From positions 62,001 to 126,000 of the forward strand of contig NZ_JACVAC010000008.1 of NCBI RefSeq assembly GCF_014851685.1: a stretch of DNA of 64,000 nt. Direction: 5' to 3'. Each line of letters begins with the position of its first letter. The stretch's first letter is position 1. Positions 28,970 to 37,061 of the stretch are shown one piece after another. The translations under genes and the position numbers were made by a program. The DNA comes from Pseudomonas sp. PDM05. Its GTDB lineage: Bacteria > Pseudomonadota > Gammaproteobacteria > Pseudomonadales > Pseudomonadaceae. Below the pieces are notes generated by a model. That model did no database searches and was not told the DNA's origin. It worked only from the letters and a program-made list of their open reading frames with translations.

Positions 28970-29572
28970 ATGACTTCTATTTTTCAACGCTATGCCGACG
29001 ACGAACCGTCTGAATTACGCATCCAGATGCCGCTGCGGGTTCTGGCTACAACCGTCAGTCATTACCCAATTGATGTTCTGGTAGGTCACTGGGAAAAGTA
29101 TTTGGTAGACCCCTCCTCCGCTCGCGATAGGTTTCCATGGGCTGCACGATTTGTCATGGGCACACCCGTACCAACATGGGCGCGCTGCGTGCAGTGGAAC
29201 GTCGGCCAGCAGGCTCGTTTCATTACCGCTGTTTGGGCGGGGCTAGACCTGGGAAGCTATCTTACAAACGACTGGTGCGAGCCTGCGAGCACTGGCAGGG
29301 CATTGGCGGAGAACAGCGAGATTCTGGTCGATGGAGAGCAACGGCTTCACAGCCTGGAAGAGTATCTCCTCAACCGGCTGGCGATCCCTGATGCACAAGG
29401 GCAGCCAAGGATTTGGTCTGAGCTCGGGAACGGCGAAAGGAAACGCTTTCTGTCGACAATTTTTACCCATGCCAGGGTGTCGTCTGGTGACGAGGTGGCA
29501 TTGCGCGGGACATACGATCTTTGCGCGCAGGGCGTAATGCCTCGGTCATTTGATCAACGGGCTTTTCGGTAA
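28970..29572 (+). CDS. Short DUF262-like protein
   Basis: 200 residues. PTWARCVQWNVGQQARFITAVWAGLDLG (about 59-86) resembles the N-terminal RPYxW ... fI.sil.G block of DUF262, and ILVDGEQRLHSLEEYLLNRL (about 107-126) matches the DGQQRLT-type motif of that ParB/Srx-like nucleotidase fold. DUF262 proteins such as GmrSD and BrxU are much longer (500+ residues), so this is a minimal version. The function is unknown; nuclease or DNA-modification sensing is only family inference. Confidence 0.6.
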   Translation: MTSIFQRYADDEPSELRIQMPLRVLATTVSHYPIDVLVGHWEKYLVDPSSARDRFPWAARFVMGTPVPTWARCVQWNVGQQARFITAVWAGLDLGSYLTNDWCEPASTGRALAENSEILVDGEQRLHSLEEYLLNRLAIPDAQGQPRIWSELGNGERKRFLSTIFTHARVSSGDEVALRGTYDLCAQGVMPRSFDQRAFR

Positions 29573-29597
29573 ACTTTAATCAAGGCGGTCGGGCGTA

Positions 29598-29706
29598 TCC
29601 CTTCGGGAGCGGCTGTCGTAAACCGAGCCCCGCTACGCTGGGCCTCAGCCCTTCGGGCTTCCATCCTTACGCTCTTCGACCATCATGGTCTGCGCGCTCC
29701 GCTTGC
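29598..29706 (+). repeat. Structured repeat, copy 3
   Basis: CCCTTCGGGAG hairpin, GGCTGTCGTAAACCGAGCC, a variable stem, CCCTTCGGGCTTCCATCC, a short insertion (TTCGACCATCATGG), then TGCGCGCTCCGCTTGC. The longest of the four copies. Confidence 0.85.
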
Positions 29707-29793
29707 AGAGCGATCCGACTCACCTTCTTGCTTGGACATTGGCTACCGCTCCCACATACTGCTGAGCATCCGATCAAAGATGAGGCCGGGCAA

Positions 29794-29985
29794 ATGGGTT
29801 GGCTATTTTGGAAAGACAAGCGCCCCGCGTGGATTCAGGCGGAAGAACGTGAGTTCATTAAAGCTGCGAACCGCCTAAAGACGCTTCAGGTAACGCCTCG
29901 CGGTGGCATGCGCATTCACCCCGAGGAAATCAGGGATCAGATCCTTGCGGCGCGAGAGTTATACAAAGACCTGGTTCAAAAATAA
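29794..29985 (+). CDS. Small hypothetical protein, 63 aa
   Basis: Starts MGWLFWKDKRPAWIQAEER at an ATG preceded by GATGAGG; an earlier in-frame start exists but reads into the repeat. The middle has RLKTLQVTPRGGMRIHPEEIRDQI. Basic and probably soluble. Not recognised. Confidence 0.5.
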   Translation: MGWLFWKDKRPAWIQAEEREFIKAANRLKTLQVTPRGGMRIHPEEIRDQILAARELYKDLVQK

Positions 29986-30070
29986 CGGCAGTGAGCAGGC
30001 AACCTGCTTGCAGCCACAGCCCATTCACAGGGGTTCAGAAATGTTAAAATGCTGCTCAATGGAGGTCTAT

Positions 30071-30274
30071 TCACTGACGCCATGGCCCCCAGCTCGGTGG
30101 GTTCTCGATGATATCGATTGAGGTGCTGAGCTCATCCTGCATGCGCTCAAAGACTCTATCTAAGGTCGGGTAGGCTTTCGACTCCCTGAGTGTGTTCACC
30201 AACTTCAGAAGCTCTCTGCCCTGCGCCAAGGGCATTTGAATGTCGCAATAAACTGTGTCGTCATCGTCCGTCAT
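30071..30274 (-). CDS. Small acidic hypothetical protein, 67 aa
   Basis: Starts MTDDDDTVYCDIQMPLAQGR after a TAGGG ribosome-like site, with a regular amphipathic helical composition. It is on the opposite strand to its neighbours between repeat copies 3 and 4. Not recognised; moderate confidence that it is a gene. Confidence 0.45.
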   Translation of the reverse strand: MTDDDDTVYCDIQMPLAQGRELLKLVNTLRESKAYPTLDRVFERMQDELSTSIDIIENPPSWGPWRQ

Positions 30275-30338
30275 CCCTATCGGATTTTCTCCACGAAAGC
30301 TCGTCGATTGTGCGTTTCACTGCAGCGATGTTATGCGT

Positions 30339-30436
30339 GCCCCTAAGGGGAAAGGTTGTCGTAAACCGAGCCTTGGCAAAGCCAGCGTCTCGGCCCTTCG
30401 AGCTTCCACACCGCACGCCTGCGCGCTCCGCTTGCG
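30339..30436 (+). repeat. Structured repeat, copy 4
   Basis: CCCCTAAGGGG hairpin, GGTTGTCGTAAACCGAGCC, a stem (TTGGCAAAGCCAG), GGCCCTTCGAGCTTCCA, and CTGCGCGCTCCGCTTGC at the end. Immediately upstream of the FRG-domain gene. Confidence 0.85.
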
Positions 30437-30516
30437 TCGTTGATCCATTCGGTTATGGACAGGGGATTGTCACTTGGCTACCTTCATCGCTCCGACACCA
30501 TTCTTCAAGGATTGAA

Positions 30517-31266
30517 ATGATAGTAACAACAGTGGAATGCTCAGGCTGGTCTGATTTCAAAAATAAGATAATTGGTGATTTGTTTCCGCTAGGCACCTTC
30601 CAAAAAGGCCAATTTCTGTTTCGAGGACAAGGCGGCGAAAGCTGGAAGCTAGCATCTACTTTTGACCGCTGGTTTGAAGACTACAACGGTCTGCGAGCTA
30701 ATAAAGTCGCAGTTGCAGAGAGAGTTTTGGATGGATTTATTCGGGAGTGTGAACTTGAAGACCTTCCTGTAGACGTTCGAAATGACCGACTGATGATGCT
30801 AAGTTTAGGCCAACATAACGGGCTACCTACGCGGCTATTGGACTGGAGCGAGAGCCCCTACGTAGCAGCTTTCTTTGCCTTTAGCGGACACATTAGACAC
30901 GGCAAGCCAATAGAGTCTAATGTGGCGATTTGGGTATTGGACTCGACACATCACATATGGGAGGACAGCAATGGATGCGCGATTGTAAAAGTCCCAAGTT
31001 TCGGAAACGAGCGCATCCGAAACCAACATGGCAGATTTACTCACTTGAAAAGCCCTGCTCGTTCGATTGAGGACTATGTAGCCCAATGCGAAGGGGATGA
31101 ATGGGGGTTGAAAAAATACCTCGTCCCGGTGAGTGAGTCGGGTTTCGCGATGGCGGATCTTGATGCTATGGGGCTTAGCCATTCAAGAATTTACCCTGGA
31201 CTTCAAGGCAACGCGAAGTCAGCAGAGGTAAGGGCAATCCTCTCTATGTACTCCGAAAGGAGATGA
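30517..31266 (+). CDS. FRG-domain protein
   Basis: 249 residues from ATG 30517 (AAGGA 6 bases upstream). The FRG block is clear: FLFRGQGGESWKLASTFDRWF at about residues 31-51, then MLSLGQHNGLPTRLLDWSESPYVAAFFAF at about 92-120. FRG proteins are found in phage-defence and toxin contexts and are thought to be enzymatic effectors, but the reaction is not known to me. It stands alone between repeat copy 4 and the converging MvaT-like gene. Confidence 0.8.
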   Translation: MIVTTVECSGWSDFKNKIIGDLFPLGTFQKGQFLFRGQGGESWKLASTFDRWFEDYNGLRANKVAVAERVLDGFIRECELEDLPVDVRNDRLMMLSLGQHNGLPTRLLDWSESPYVAAFFAFSGHIRHGKPIESNVAIWVLDSTHHIWEDSNGCAIVKVPSFGNERIRNQHGRFTHLKSPARSIEDYVAQCEGDEWGLKKYLVPVSESGFAMADLDAMGLSHSRIYPGLQGNAKSAEVRAILSMYSERR

Positions 31267-31347
31267 TCGGAAGTAGTAGTAGTCGACTGCAGTCCTGAAG
31301 CTCCTTGCCAACTCAAGCGCTGAAGCATTTCCTATCCCCATAAAGAA

Positions 31348-31363
31348 GGGCCCCGCAGGGCCC
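31348..31363 (-). terminator. Terminator after the island mvaT-like gene
   Basis: GGGCCCTGCGGGGCCC read on the minus strand, followed by TTCTTTAT. Located between the converging FRG and mvaT-like genes. Confidence 0.7.
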
Positions 31364-31384
31364 TCCATTTGTACTCAACAGATT

Positions 31385-31753
31385 TTACTGGGCCAGCCAG
31401 CTCTCGACCGTATCGGAGCCATGTTCGGCTTTCCATTCCTTCAGCACTTTGTGATTGCCACCCTTGGTCTCAACCACTTCACCTGAGTGAGGGTTCTTGT
31501 AAACCTTGACGGCGCGAGCCTTGCGGACACCCTTGGTCTCAGCGACTGCAGGAGCGCGGCGGCTAGAAGATTGCGGATCGAGAATCGCGACGATGTTGCG
31601 CAGGCTGTAGCCATACTCGCCCAGAAGATCGCGGAGCTTCTTCTCGAACTCGATCTCACGCTTCAGGCCATCATCGTTTTTCAGTGTTTCAAGCTCTGCC
31701 AATTGGGCAGCAAGCTGCTGTTCAAGCGCGCGGAATTCAGCGAGACGGGACAT
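31385..31753 (-). CDS. MvaT/H-NS-family silencer encoded on the island
   Basis: 122 residues starting MSRLAEFRALEQQLAAQLAE (ATG at 31753; the open frame upstream is not MvaT-like). Coiled-coil N-terminus with REIEFEKKLRDLLGEYGYSLR, and the C-terminal DNA-binding part VYKNPHSGEVVETKGGNHKVLKEWKAE closely parallel to chromosomal MvaT at 15320. Probably forms mixed oligomers with MvaT and represses AT-rich cargo; that is inference from the family. Confidence 0.9.
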   Translation of the reverse strand: MSRLAEFRALEQQLAAQLAELETLKNDDGLKREIEFEKKLRDLLGEYGYSLRNIVAILDPQSSSRRAPAVAETKGVRKARAVKVYKNPHSGEVVETKGGNHKVLKEWKAEHGSDTVESWLAQ

Positions 31754-31830
31754 GTAACACCTCAGATATTTAGTGTTGCCAGTATAGTCAGCACTGTCCA
31801 AAGTAGACAATCGAAGGTGCCCTCCGACGC

Positions 31831-32232
31831 TTAACGCTGACGCTCACGCCTTGCAGAGATGTGAGCATCCAAGTGCTTCATTTCAGCCTGCCATTGAGTC
31901 AGAAATTTGTCCCAGTCATGGGCGTACGGGCCATCGACCAAGCGCGTCGAGCCGATGCTCGCTTGTAGAAAACGCTCACGCCACGGCTGTGGAATACTGG
32001 CCTCGTCAACGATGTTGATACCGGAACTGTGGCGCTCAATCAGGACTGCTTTGCGGACAGCATCAATATCGAGATGTGGATGACTCTGGTTTAAGTTAAC
32101 GCGCTCTTGGTCTTCAATGTCGTCAAGCACATTCAAAATAGCGACAGCTTGTGGGTCGCCCGGCACCAGGTGCAAAAGTGTCCAGAGGGCTTTGCGCCTA
32201 ACAGACTCACGCGTACGAAGATCATCAGCCAT
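31831..32232 (-). CDS. Hypothetical protein, 133 aa
   Basis: Starts MADDLRTRESVRRKALWTLL; soluble, with IPQPWRERFLQASIGSTRLVDGP and DWDKFLTQWQAEMKHLD near the C-terminus. Its start overlaps the end of an exonuclease-like fragment, so the two were probably one operon. Not recognised. Confidence 0.6.
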   Translation of the reverse strand: MADDLRTRESVRRKALWTLLHLVPGDPQAVAILNVLDDIEDQERVNLNQSHPHLDIDAVRKAVLIERHSSGINIVDEASIPQPWRERFLQASIGSTRLVDGPYAHDWDKFLTQWQAEMKHLDAHISARRERQR

Positions 32233-32428
32233 GTTCAGTGCCTCGATTCGAACCGTCAGTAATTCGACGATAAAGGTCGGCTAAGATGCGGGCATCAAGC
32301 AGCGCGTGATGGGGAAGTTCCGGGAGCGTCACGTTGCCGATATCATCCGCCTCCGGATGCCTCAAAAGCTGGACACTTCCGTCCCACGTGACCCTGCCTG
32401 ATCGATCAGAGCCTTTTGAAAGGATCAA
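32225..32428 (-). pseudogene. C-terminal fragment of a DnaQ-like 3'-5' exonuclease
   Basis: 67 codons open from a TTG. LPELPHHALLDARILADLYRRI matches the Exo III block (HxALxDAxxxAxLY) that ends DnaQ-type exonuclease domains, but the Exo I and Exo II parts are missing and no good start exists. I read it as the remaining 3' end of a once longer gene whose downstream partner is the 133-residue protein. Confidence 0.5.
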
Positions 32429-32851
32429 ATACGCCTACGCAGCCGGGCGTTTACTGTGATGACCTGCGCCACCTTAGCCCCCTCGTTCGCATAATAATCT
32501 ATCGTACCTCACAGCCGCGAAGGTGAACCTCCCTGCCGCGACCGCCCACGCGACCTCGAAATGCGGACGTCATTAGAGAGCTTAAAGCCATGGACTTCGA
32601 CAAGACGGCCATCGTCGAAAAGCTCGAGATCGCCGGGATGCGGTTCGCAGTAACTGGAACATCGAGCCTTTACCACTGACAGCACGGTGCGCATAAACCG
32701 GAGCGAGGGGCCCGGATAACCTGAGCCACTCATTGAACCGCCCTAGGCGGTTAATCTCTGAGCGTTATCCCGGCAGTCCAACGGCTGCTGAGCATTGACT
32801 GGAACCAGTTCGACCGGACACTCCATACCATTCCCCAGCCTAACCCTGGAA
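32429..32851. other. Gene-poor stretch, 423 bp
   Basis: No convincing gene. A minus-strand open frame (32509-32733, 74 codons, containing GDLELFDDGRLVEVHGFKL) could be a remnant but has no recognised similarity. The stretch probably holds the decayed 5' half of the exonuclease region. Confidence 0.4.
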
Positions 32852-33193
32852 CTATTTCGTCCGGGCCCTAGCGATCATGGCGTCCAGCTCAGCGAGTAGC
32901 TGATCGACATCTATTTCAACAAACTCTCCGGGGTTGAGGATCTGCTCAATCACTTCGGGACTGAAGTCTTCGAAGACGTCCTCCTCGCCCGGGCCAACAG
33001 CCCAAACATCTTCCGCCTCAGTGTAAAACTGATGCAGTGCGCCGGATAATTGGAGCTCCACCAGCGCATCATCAAGCTCTCGACAAGATACGTGTGGTAC
33101 CTGCTCGGCTATTCGGCTCCTCAACAAGGACTTGGAAATCCCCGATCCAACCGATGCCAGGATCAGCGCCTCCAGATTAAGTTGGTCGTTCAT
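32852..33193 (-). CDS. Small acidic hypothetical protein, 113 aa
   Basis: Starts MNDQLNLEALILASVGSGIS after a G-rich ribosome-like site. The N-terminal 50 residues look like a winged-helix arrangement (SKSLLRSRIAEQ ... CRELDDALVELQLSGAL), followed by a very acidic tail (GPGEEDVFEDFSPEVIEQIL). It starts 16 bases after the upstream OGG-like gene, so the pair forms one transcription unit divergent from the WYL regulator. Function not known. Confidence 0.65.
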   Translation of the reverse strand: MNDQLNLEALILASVGSGISKSLLRSRIAEQVPHVSCRELDDALVELQLSGALHQFYTEAEDVWAVGPGEEDVFEDFSPEVIEQILNPGEFVEIDVDQLLAELDAMIARARTK

Positions 33194-33209
33194 GCCCCCA
33201 TCCCCTCGC

Positions 33210-34091
33210 TCACCCGACTCGGTGGCCTAGGTCGTACCCGATCATGAAAAGGCCCATTTCAAGTTTACGAAGAGGATTCCCGAACCCCTCATGGAAGCGG
33301 CTCGCGCGCGCCGATGGATGAGCCAAGGCTTCGCTGAGCACCCAACTCGCCCGCATGTTCCAGAGTGCGTGGTGATGACCTCGCCGCAGCCGGGGAAATT
33401 TAAAGTCACATTCCAAACTCGGATCACGGTTCTTAGGCGCAACAGTGTTCTGAGCCTCCTTTGCCGGCGCCCAAGGGAAACGAAGCCCGTCAGGGAGAGA
33501 GGTCAGTTTTCTGTCACAGCAGTATTTCATGACGAGCCAGCCCATAGCAGCAGCGACTCGGCTGTCGTAGATGATGAAATTCTCGCAGATCAACGAATAG
33601 ACCTTAGTCATGCCTGCATTGAAGCGCAGATCGCTGAAGAATTTAGGGCTATCCAGATCTCCATGTCGCAGAACCTCCGCAACCTGCTCGATCATCGCTG
33701 CCAAACCCACTTGATTCTCTCCAAGCCAGCGGTTGTTCTTAGCAGAAACACCACCCCAAGACATGGTGGCCTGGGTTCCCCGCAGCATTGAGTCGTCGCA
33801 TGCAGCCGCGCTGAGGTCAGCGGCTAGAGCCTCAAGGGCTTTAGCGTTGCTATTACCACAACTGCCCGCACTGACATTGAGATGGGCCACCCCTGGGTGA
33901 TTCCATTCGTACTGCTCAAAAGCGTCATGAAGACTGGAGAACTGCCAGATCTTGCTGGTCTGGCGGTTGGTGTAATGATGCTCTAAAGGCTTGTTAGACC
34001 CCAACTGATCAGCCAGCCATTCAATGAAAGCATTGACCTCAGCGCGGTCTTTGTAAGCGGGGTACTTCCGGTGCGAGACCTTAATCTTCAT
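33210..34091 (-). CDS. Possible OGG-fold (HhH glycosylase-like) protein
   Basis: 293 residues from ATG 34091 (GGAG upstream). The middle contains GMTKVYSLICENFIIYDSRVAAAMGWLV (about residues 163-190), which resembles the 'TKFLYF ... ILDxRVAxAL' pattern of 8-oxoguanine-glycosylase-fold proteins seen in conflict islands; the Asp of IYDSRV would sit at the glycosylase catalytic position. The remainder is unrecognised. The family call is tentative and based on a short motif. Confidence 0.4.
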   Translation of the reverse strand: MKIKVSHRKYPAYKDRAEVNAFIEWLADQLGSNKPLEHHYTNRQTSKIWQFSSLHDAFEQYEWNHPGVAHLNVSAGSCGNSNAKALEALAADLSAAACDDSMLRGTQATMSWGGVSAKNNRWLGENQVGLAAMIEQVAEVLRHGDLDSPKFFSDLRFNAGMTKVYSLICENFIIYDSRVAAAMGWLVMKYCCDRKLTSLPDGLRFPWAPAKEAQNTVAPKNRDPSLECDFKFPRLRRGHHHALWNMRASWVLSEALAHPSARASRFHEGFGNPLRKLEMGLFMIGYDLGHRVG

Positions 34092-34142
34092 GCAATGCTC
34101 CATTAAGTTCGATGGGTTTTCTTGCTGGCAAAGTGATACTGA

Positions 34143-34172
34143 CTCACAATAAGGACAGATTTTGTCTGTGAG
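34143..34172. promoter_or_regulatory. Nested palindrome, candidate operator of the WYL regulator
   Basis: CTCACA (34143-34148) pairs with TGTGAG (34167-34172), and inside it ACAGA (34155-34159) pairs with TCTGT (34165-34169). It lies in the 87-base gap between the divergent OGG-like and WYL genes, ending 6 bases before the WYL start codon, where a repressor would block both promoters. Confidence 0.55.
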
Positions 34173-34178
34173 TTCGCT

Positions 34179-35258
34179 ATGGTTAAGAAAATTTCCAAGG
34201 AAGATAGACGCAAGGCACTCTTAGGTATGCTGCTGCGGGAGCGTCGCTTCCTGCTTACTGAGGAGCTTCACGCTCAGCTGACACATTGGATTGAACAGGT
34301 TCCCCACCTTAAAACCACATTGCGCGACCTGCAGATCCTTGCTTTGGAGGGACTGATCACCTGTGAAAAACCAGTAGGTCAAAAATCCTACCGGTGGAAA
34401 CTGCGAAAAGCTCGCTTAGATCTCGTGCTGACACCCGCTGAATCGATGACGCTGGTGGCCATACTGCAGCATGCCGAGCGCTTCGGGTTCAAAGTGGTAA
34501 CCGACCAGCTCGTGGAGCTTCGAGATTACGCGCTAGGGGTAATAAGCCGAAACTCAAAACACGACCTGATCGGCCAGGGCAGAATCACTACGGGCACTCG
34601 CTTCATCACCCTACTGCCTGGTGCTTACGATCCGGCGCACCTTGAGCTCATCCAAGCGGCCATGCTCGATGGCCAGACGTTAGAGGTCGTCTATAAGCCA
34701 CGCGATGTTGGTGATCTCGAATGCACATATATTTTGAGGCCGCTAGCGCTCTCCTTCCAAGACTCCAATGTTTATCTGTCGGCCTACGTCGAATCTGAGC
34801 AGTGGTCTGACGGTAAGATGCCTAAGCGGGATGCCCTGCGCGGGAAGTACAGCAGCAATGGGCCAGGCAAGCAGTGCGTGCTCATGCTTCATAGGATGGT
34901 TAACATCAAGACCTATTGGCAAGATACCCCTGAGCCAGAGGGATACAGCGTCGGCGCATTCGTAGTGCAGAGAGATCTAAATACCATTCATGAGGAAGCT
35001 CCTGTTGAGCTGAGGCTGCGTCTTGAAGCGAATCTCCTGAACCGCCTCACTGAAAACCAGCTAAGTGAGACTCAAAAAATCGAACACACCCCTATCGGTA
35101 CAATCTTGAAATGCTCAATTCAAGATACCCAAGGGCTGAGACTGTTTTTGCTTAGCAATGCAGACGAGATTGAAGTCCTAGAACCGCCTTACCTTCGCGA
35201 CCACATCAAAAATTCATTGCGCCGGGCTTTGGAAATGTACGCAAGCGACAAGGTGTGA
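34179..35258 (+). CDS. WYL-domain transcriptional regulator
   Basis: 359 residues. N-terminal winged helix (about 1-75), a helical linker, a WYL domain (about 165-225, with YILRPLALSFQDSNVYLSAYV) and a WCX-like C-terminal part ending in the LRDHIKNSLRRALEMY helix. Proteins of this layout (BrxR, CapW types) repress defence operons and respond to nucleic-acid or nucleotide ligands. Divergent from the OGG-like/acidic-protein operon, which it probably controls. Confidence 0.85.
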   Translation: MVKKISKEDRRKALLGMLLRERRFLLTEELHAQLTHWIEQVPHLKTTLRDLQILALEGLITCEKPVGQKSYRWKLRKARLDLVLTPAESMTLVAILQHAERFGFKVVTDQLVELRDYALGVISRNSKHDLIGQGRITTGTRFITLLPGAYDPAHLELIQAAMLDGQTLEVVYKPRDVGDLECTYILRPLALSFQDSNVYLSAYVESEQWSDGKMPKRDALRGKYSSNGPGKQCVLMLHRMVNIKTYWQDTPEPEGYSVGAFVVQRDLNTIHEEAPVELRLRLEANLLNRLTENQLSETQKIEHTPIGTILKCSIQDTQGLRLFLLSNADEIEVLEPPYLRDHIKNSLRRALEMYASDKV

Positions 35259-35347
35259 TGGTGACTGTAGGTGTTCAGGGCTGGGATGAGACCGACGCGA
35301 AGTAAGCGTCCGGCCACCTTACCTTCCTGACCCCAACGCCAAAGGTG

Positions 35348-35379
35348 ATGGTGTCCACCTAATTTTAAGTGGACACCAT
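35348..35379. terminator. Bidirectional hairpin between converging genes
   Basis: ATGGTGTCCAC (35348-35358) and GTGGACACCAT (35369-35379) form a perfect 11-base stem with an A/T-rich loop (AATTTTAA). It lies between the converging WYL and SEC-C genes. No long T run follows, so terminator function is likely but not certain. Confidence 0.5.
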
Positions 35380-35431
35380 GTCTTGGCCTTGAAGGGCTGG
35401 GTAGATGACTTGGCCGGACGCATACGGATTT

Positions 35432-36868
35432 TTAAGACAAGCCAGAACTCATGCAGCATTTTTTGTATTTTTTCTTAGACCCGCATGGGCAAATGTCATT
35501 TCGCCTAACACCTTCAGAAAAATCTGAAACTTTGATCATCCTCTCTGAAACATTGTCCAGAACTTGATGGTTTTTCATAATCTGTTGGGCCATCATCCGC
35601 TCATTGCCCGTCATCGGCACCGTCGCATCTATAGCGAAAATCGTCTCAGAGCCACCTGGTCGGCCTCTTGTGTCCGCACCGAAAATCAGAATTTCCTTAG
35701 CTTTCTGAAACTTGTACCGAGCAACATGTGCGTACAGTTGCATACACGCTGTCCGCTCCTGCCTATACTCATCGTATGAAACATAATCATCATCCCAAGG
35801 AAAAAATACGAAAACATACATTCGACCTGGAGTGCTAATGGACGGGACTGTTCGAGCAGAGCGAGCACCTTCAGGTACGCTGCTAAATTTTTCAAATAAA
35901 GCAGACGCTAGAAAGCTGCTGGAATACATATTTTCAGAGGCAAGAACCTGAACCGCATTAGCATGGTCGATGAAAGGGAGGTCGCTAGCCTCTCCAACAC
36001 ACGCATCCGTGATGGCATTGGCAAAACGAGCGATTATCTCGTTCCATAGCTTTGCTTTCTGTTTGTGTCCATGGCGCAGCGCATAGGCTACGGTCTGCCT
36101 GTAATGTCGCCACTCGCCTTCCGGAATTTGGAAGCAATGCCCTTGGTGGACAAGAGGAAGCCGCAGATCCCCAAAGCCGTTACCGCCGTCCTCCTGAAGG
36201 TAAGACGCGAGCGTTTCCTCTTCACCAGCGCTCAACAAAAAGCGTCGACTGCGAATTGTCTTCTCTTTGGTTTCCAGATAATGAATAAAATCTGGCGGCG
36301 TACACAGCTCCTCGAGAAGCAGGTGAATTCCACTCTCGTCGAGCACGTGCACGAAAGTCTTGGCTTGGTCGACATCCCCCACGAAGAAAGGCTTTTCGAT
36401 CAACACATCTTCAGCGACCTGATACGCATACCCTAACGTTCCACTACTACCAAGCGCTATCGAATCAAAAAAGCTCTTGGCATGGTCGCCAATTCCACGA
36501 GTGACTGCGACCAAGTGGATCTTCAAGTCGGGATTCGCCAAATCGTATGGAAAAGGATCTTCAAGCTTGTTGTTGAGAAAGACTCTGTGAGGGTAGTTCC
36601 TAATGAAACTCTCAGCGCCATGCAGCTGTTTGGCCGATTCCTTGACTGCGCCCCGATACCATCGTTTCCAAGCGATATGAACATCCCTATCGTCTTGGAA
36701 TTTGACATGGCCCTTGTCTGAGAAAAGGATGAGATGGTTGTTGAAGTAAATCGTAAGGTCAGCCAGCTCCTTGCCGTTCCCTACCGAACGAAACAGGCTG
36801 GGGTAGCACCAAAGACTGAAAAACTTATTCTGGACAATGGATGAGAGAATGCGCTCGCTCTCATTCAC
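35432..36868 (-). CDS. SEC-C motif protein with nuclease-like N-terminus
   Basis: 478 residues if started at GTG 36868; the frame is open upstream to 37024. The last 20 residues hold a SEC-C zinc motif (NDICPCGSKKKYKKCC). Near residues 33-52, GKELADLTIYFNNHLILFSDK has the spacing of an E...D...(S/D)xK restriction-nuclease-like site. The middle is unrecognised. SEC-C tails are common on defence and mobile-element proteins. It lies downstream of the Mrr-nSTAND gene on the same strand, but a gene remnant separates them. Confidence 0.7.
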   Translation of the reverse strand: MNESERILSSIVQNKFFSLWCYPSLFRSVGNGKELADLTIYFNNHLILFSDKGHVKFQDDRDVHIAWKRWYRGAVKESAKQLHGAESFIRNYPHRVFLNNKLEDPFPYDLANPDLKIHLVAVTRGIGDHAKSFFDSIALGSSGTLGYAYQVAEDVLIEKPFFVGDVDQAKTFVHVLDESGIHLLLEELCTPPDFIHYLETKEKTIRSRRFLLSAGEEETLASYLQEDGGNGFGDLRLPLVHQGHCFQIPEGEWRHYRQTVAYALRHGHKQKAKLWNEIIARFANAITDACVGEASDLPFIDHANAVQVLASENMYSSSFLASALFEKFSSVPEGARSARTVPSISTPGRMYVFVFFPWDDDYVSYDEYRQERTACMQLYAHVARYKFQKAKEILIFGADTRGRPGGSETIFAIDATVPMTGNERMMAQQIMKNHQVLDNVSERMIKVSDFSEGVRRNDICPCGSKKKYKKCCMSSGLS

Positions 36869-37061
36869 GCTCGGCTCTTTGCGGATGGGCTTCAGCACCT
36901 GATCATTCCTTGTGCAGTTGTATTTCTGGAGAAATCGCCAGCAGACGGGCGACTCTGGGTGCTCCGAATGTTGCTGCTCGCGCCACCACTTTCCACCGGT
37001 CGATGATGGCACGATCAAGCTCATTGCCGAGCCTTTGCTCGCCTAGAATCCTACCCCAGTC

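Noticed and set aside
27081..30436. The four repeats as a CRISPR array or as integron attC sites
   Set aside because: Units are hundreds of bases to more than a kilobase apart with genes between them, and they lack the attC core and an IntI-type integrase; no CRISPR-like spacing exists anywhere in the window.
32509..32733. A 74-codon minus-strand frame as a real gene
   Set aside because: Basic, low-complexity C-terminus, no convincing ribosome site, and no recognised domain; left as part of the gene-poor stretch.
35348..35379. The GTGTCCAC inverted repeat as an insertion-sequence end
   Set aside because: Only one hairpin with a tiny loop is present, and no transposase or partner end is found nearby.
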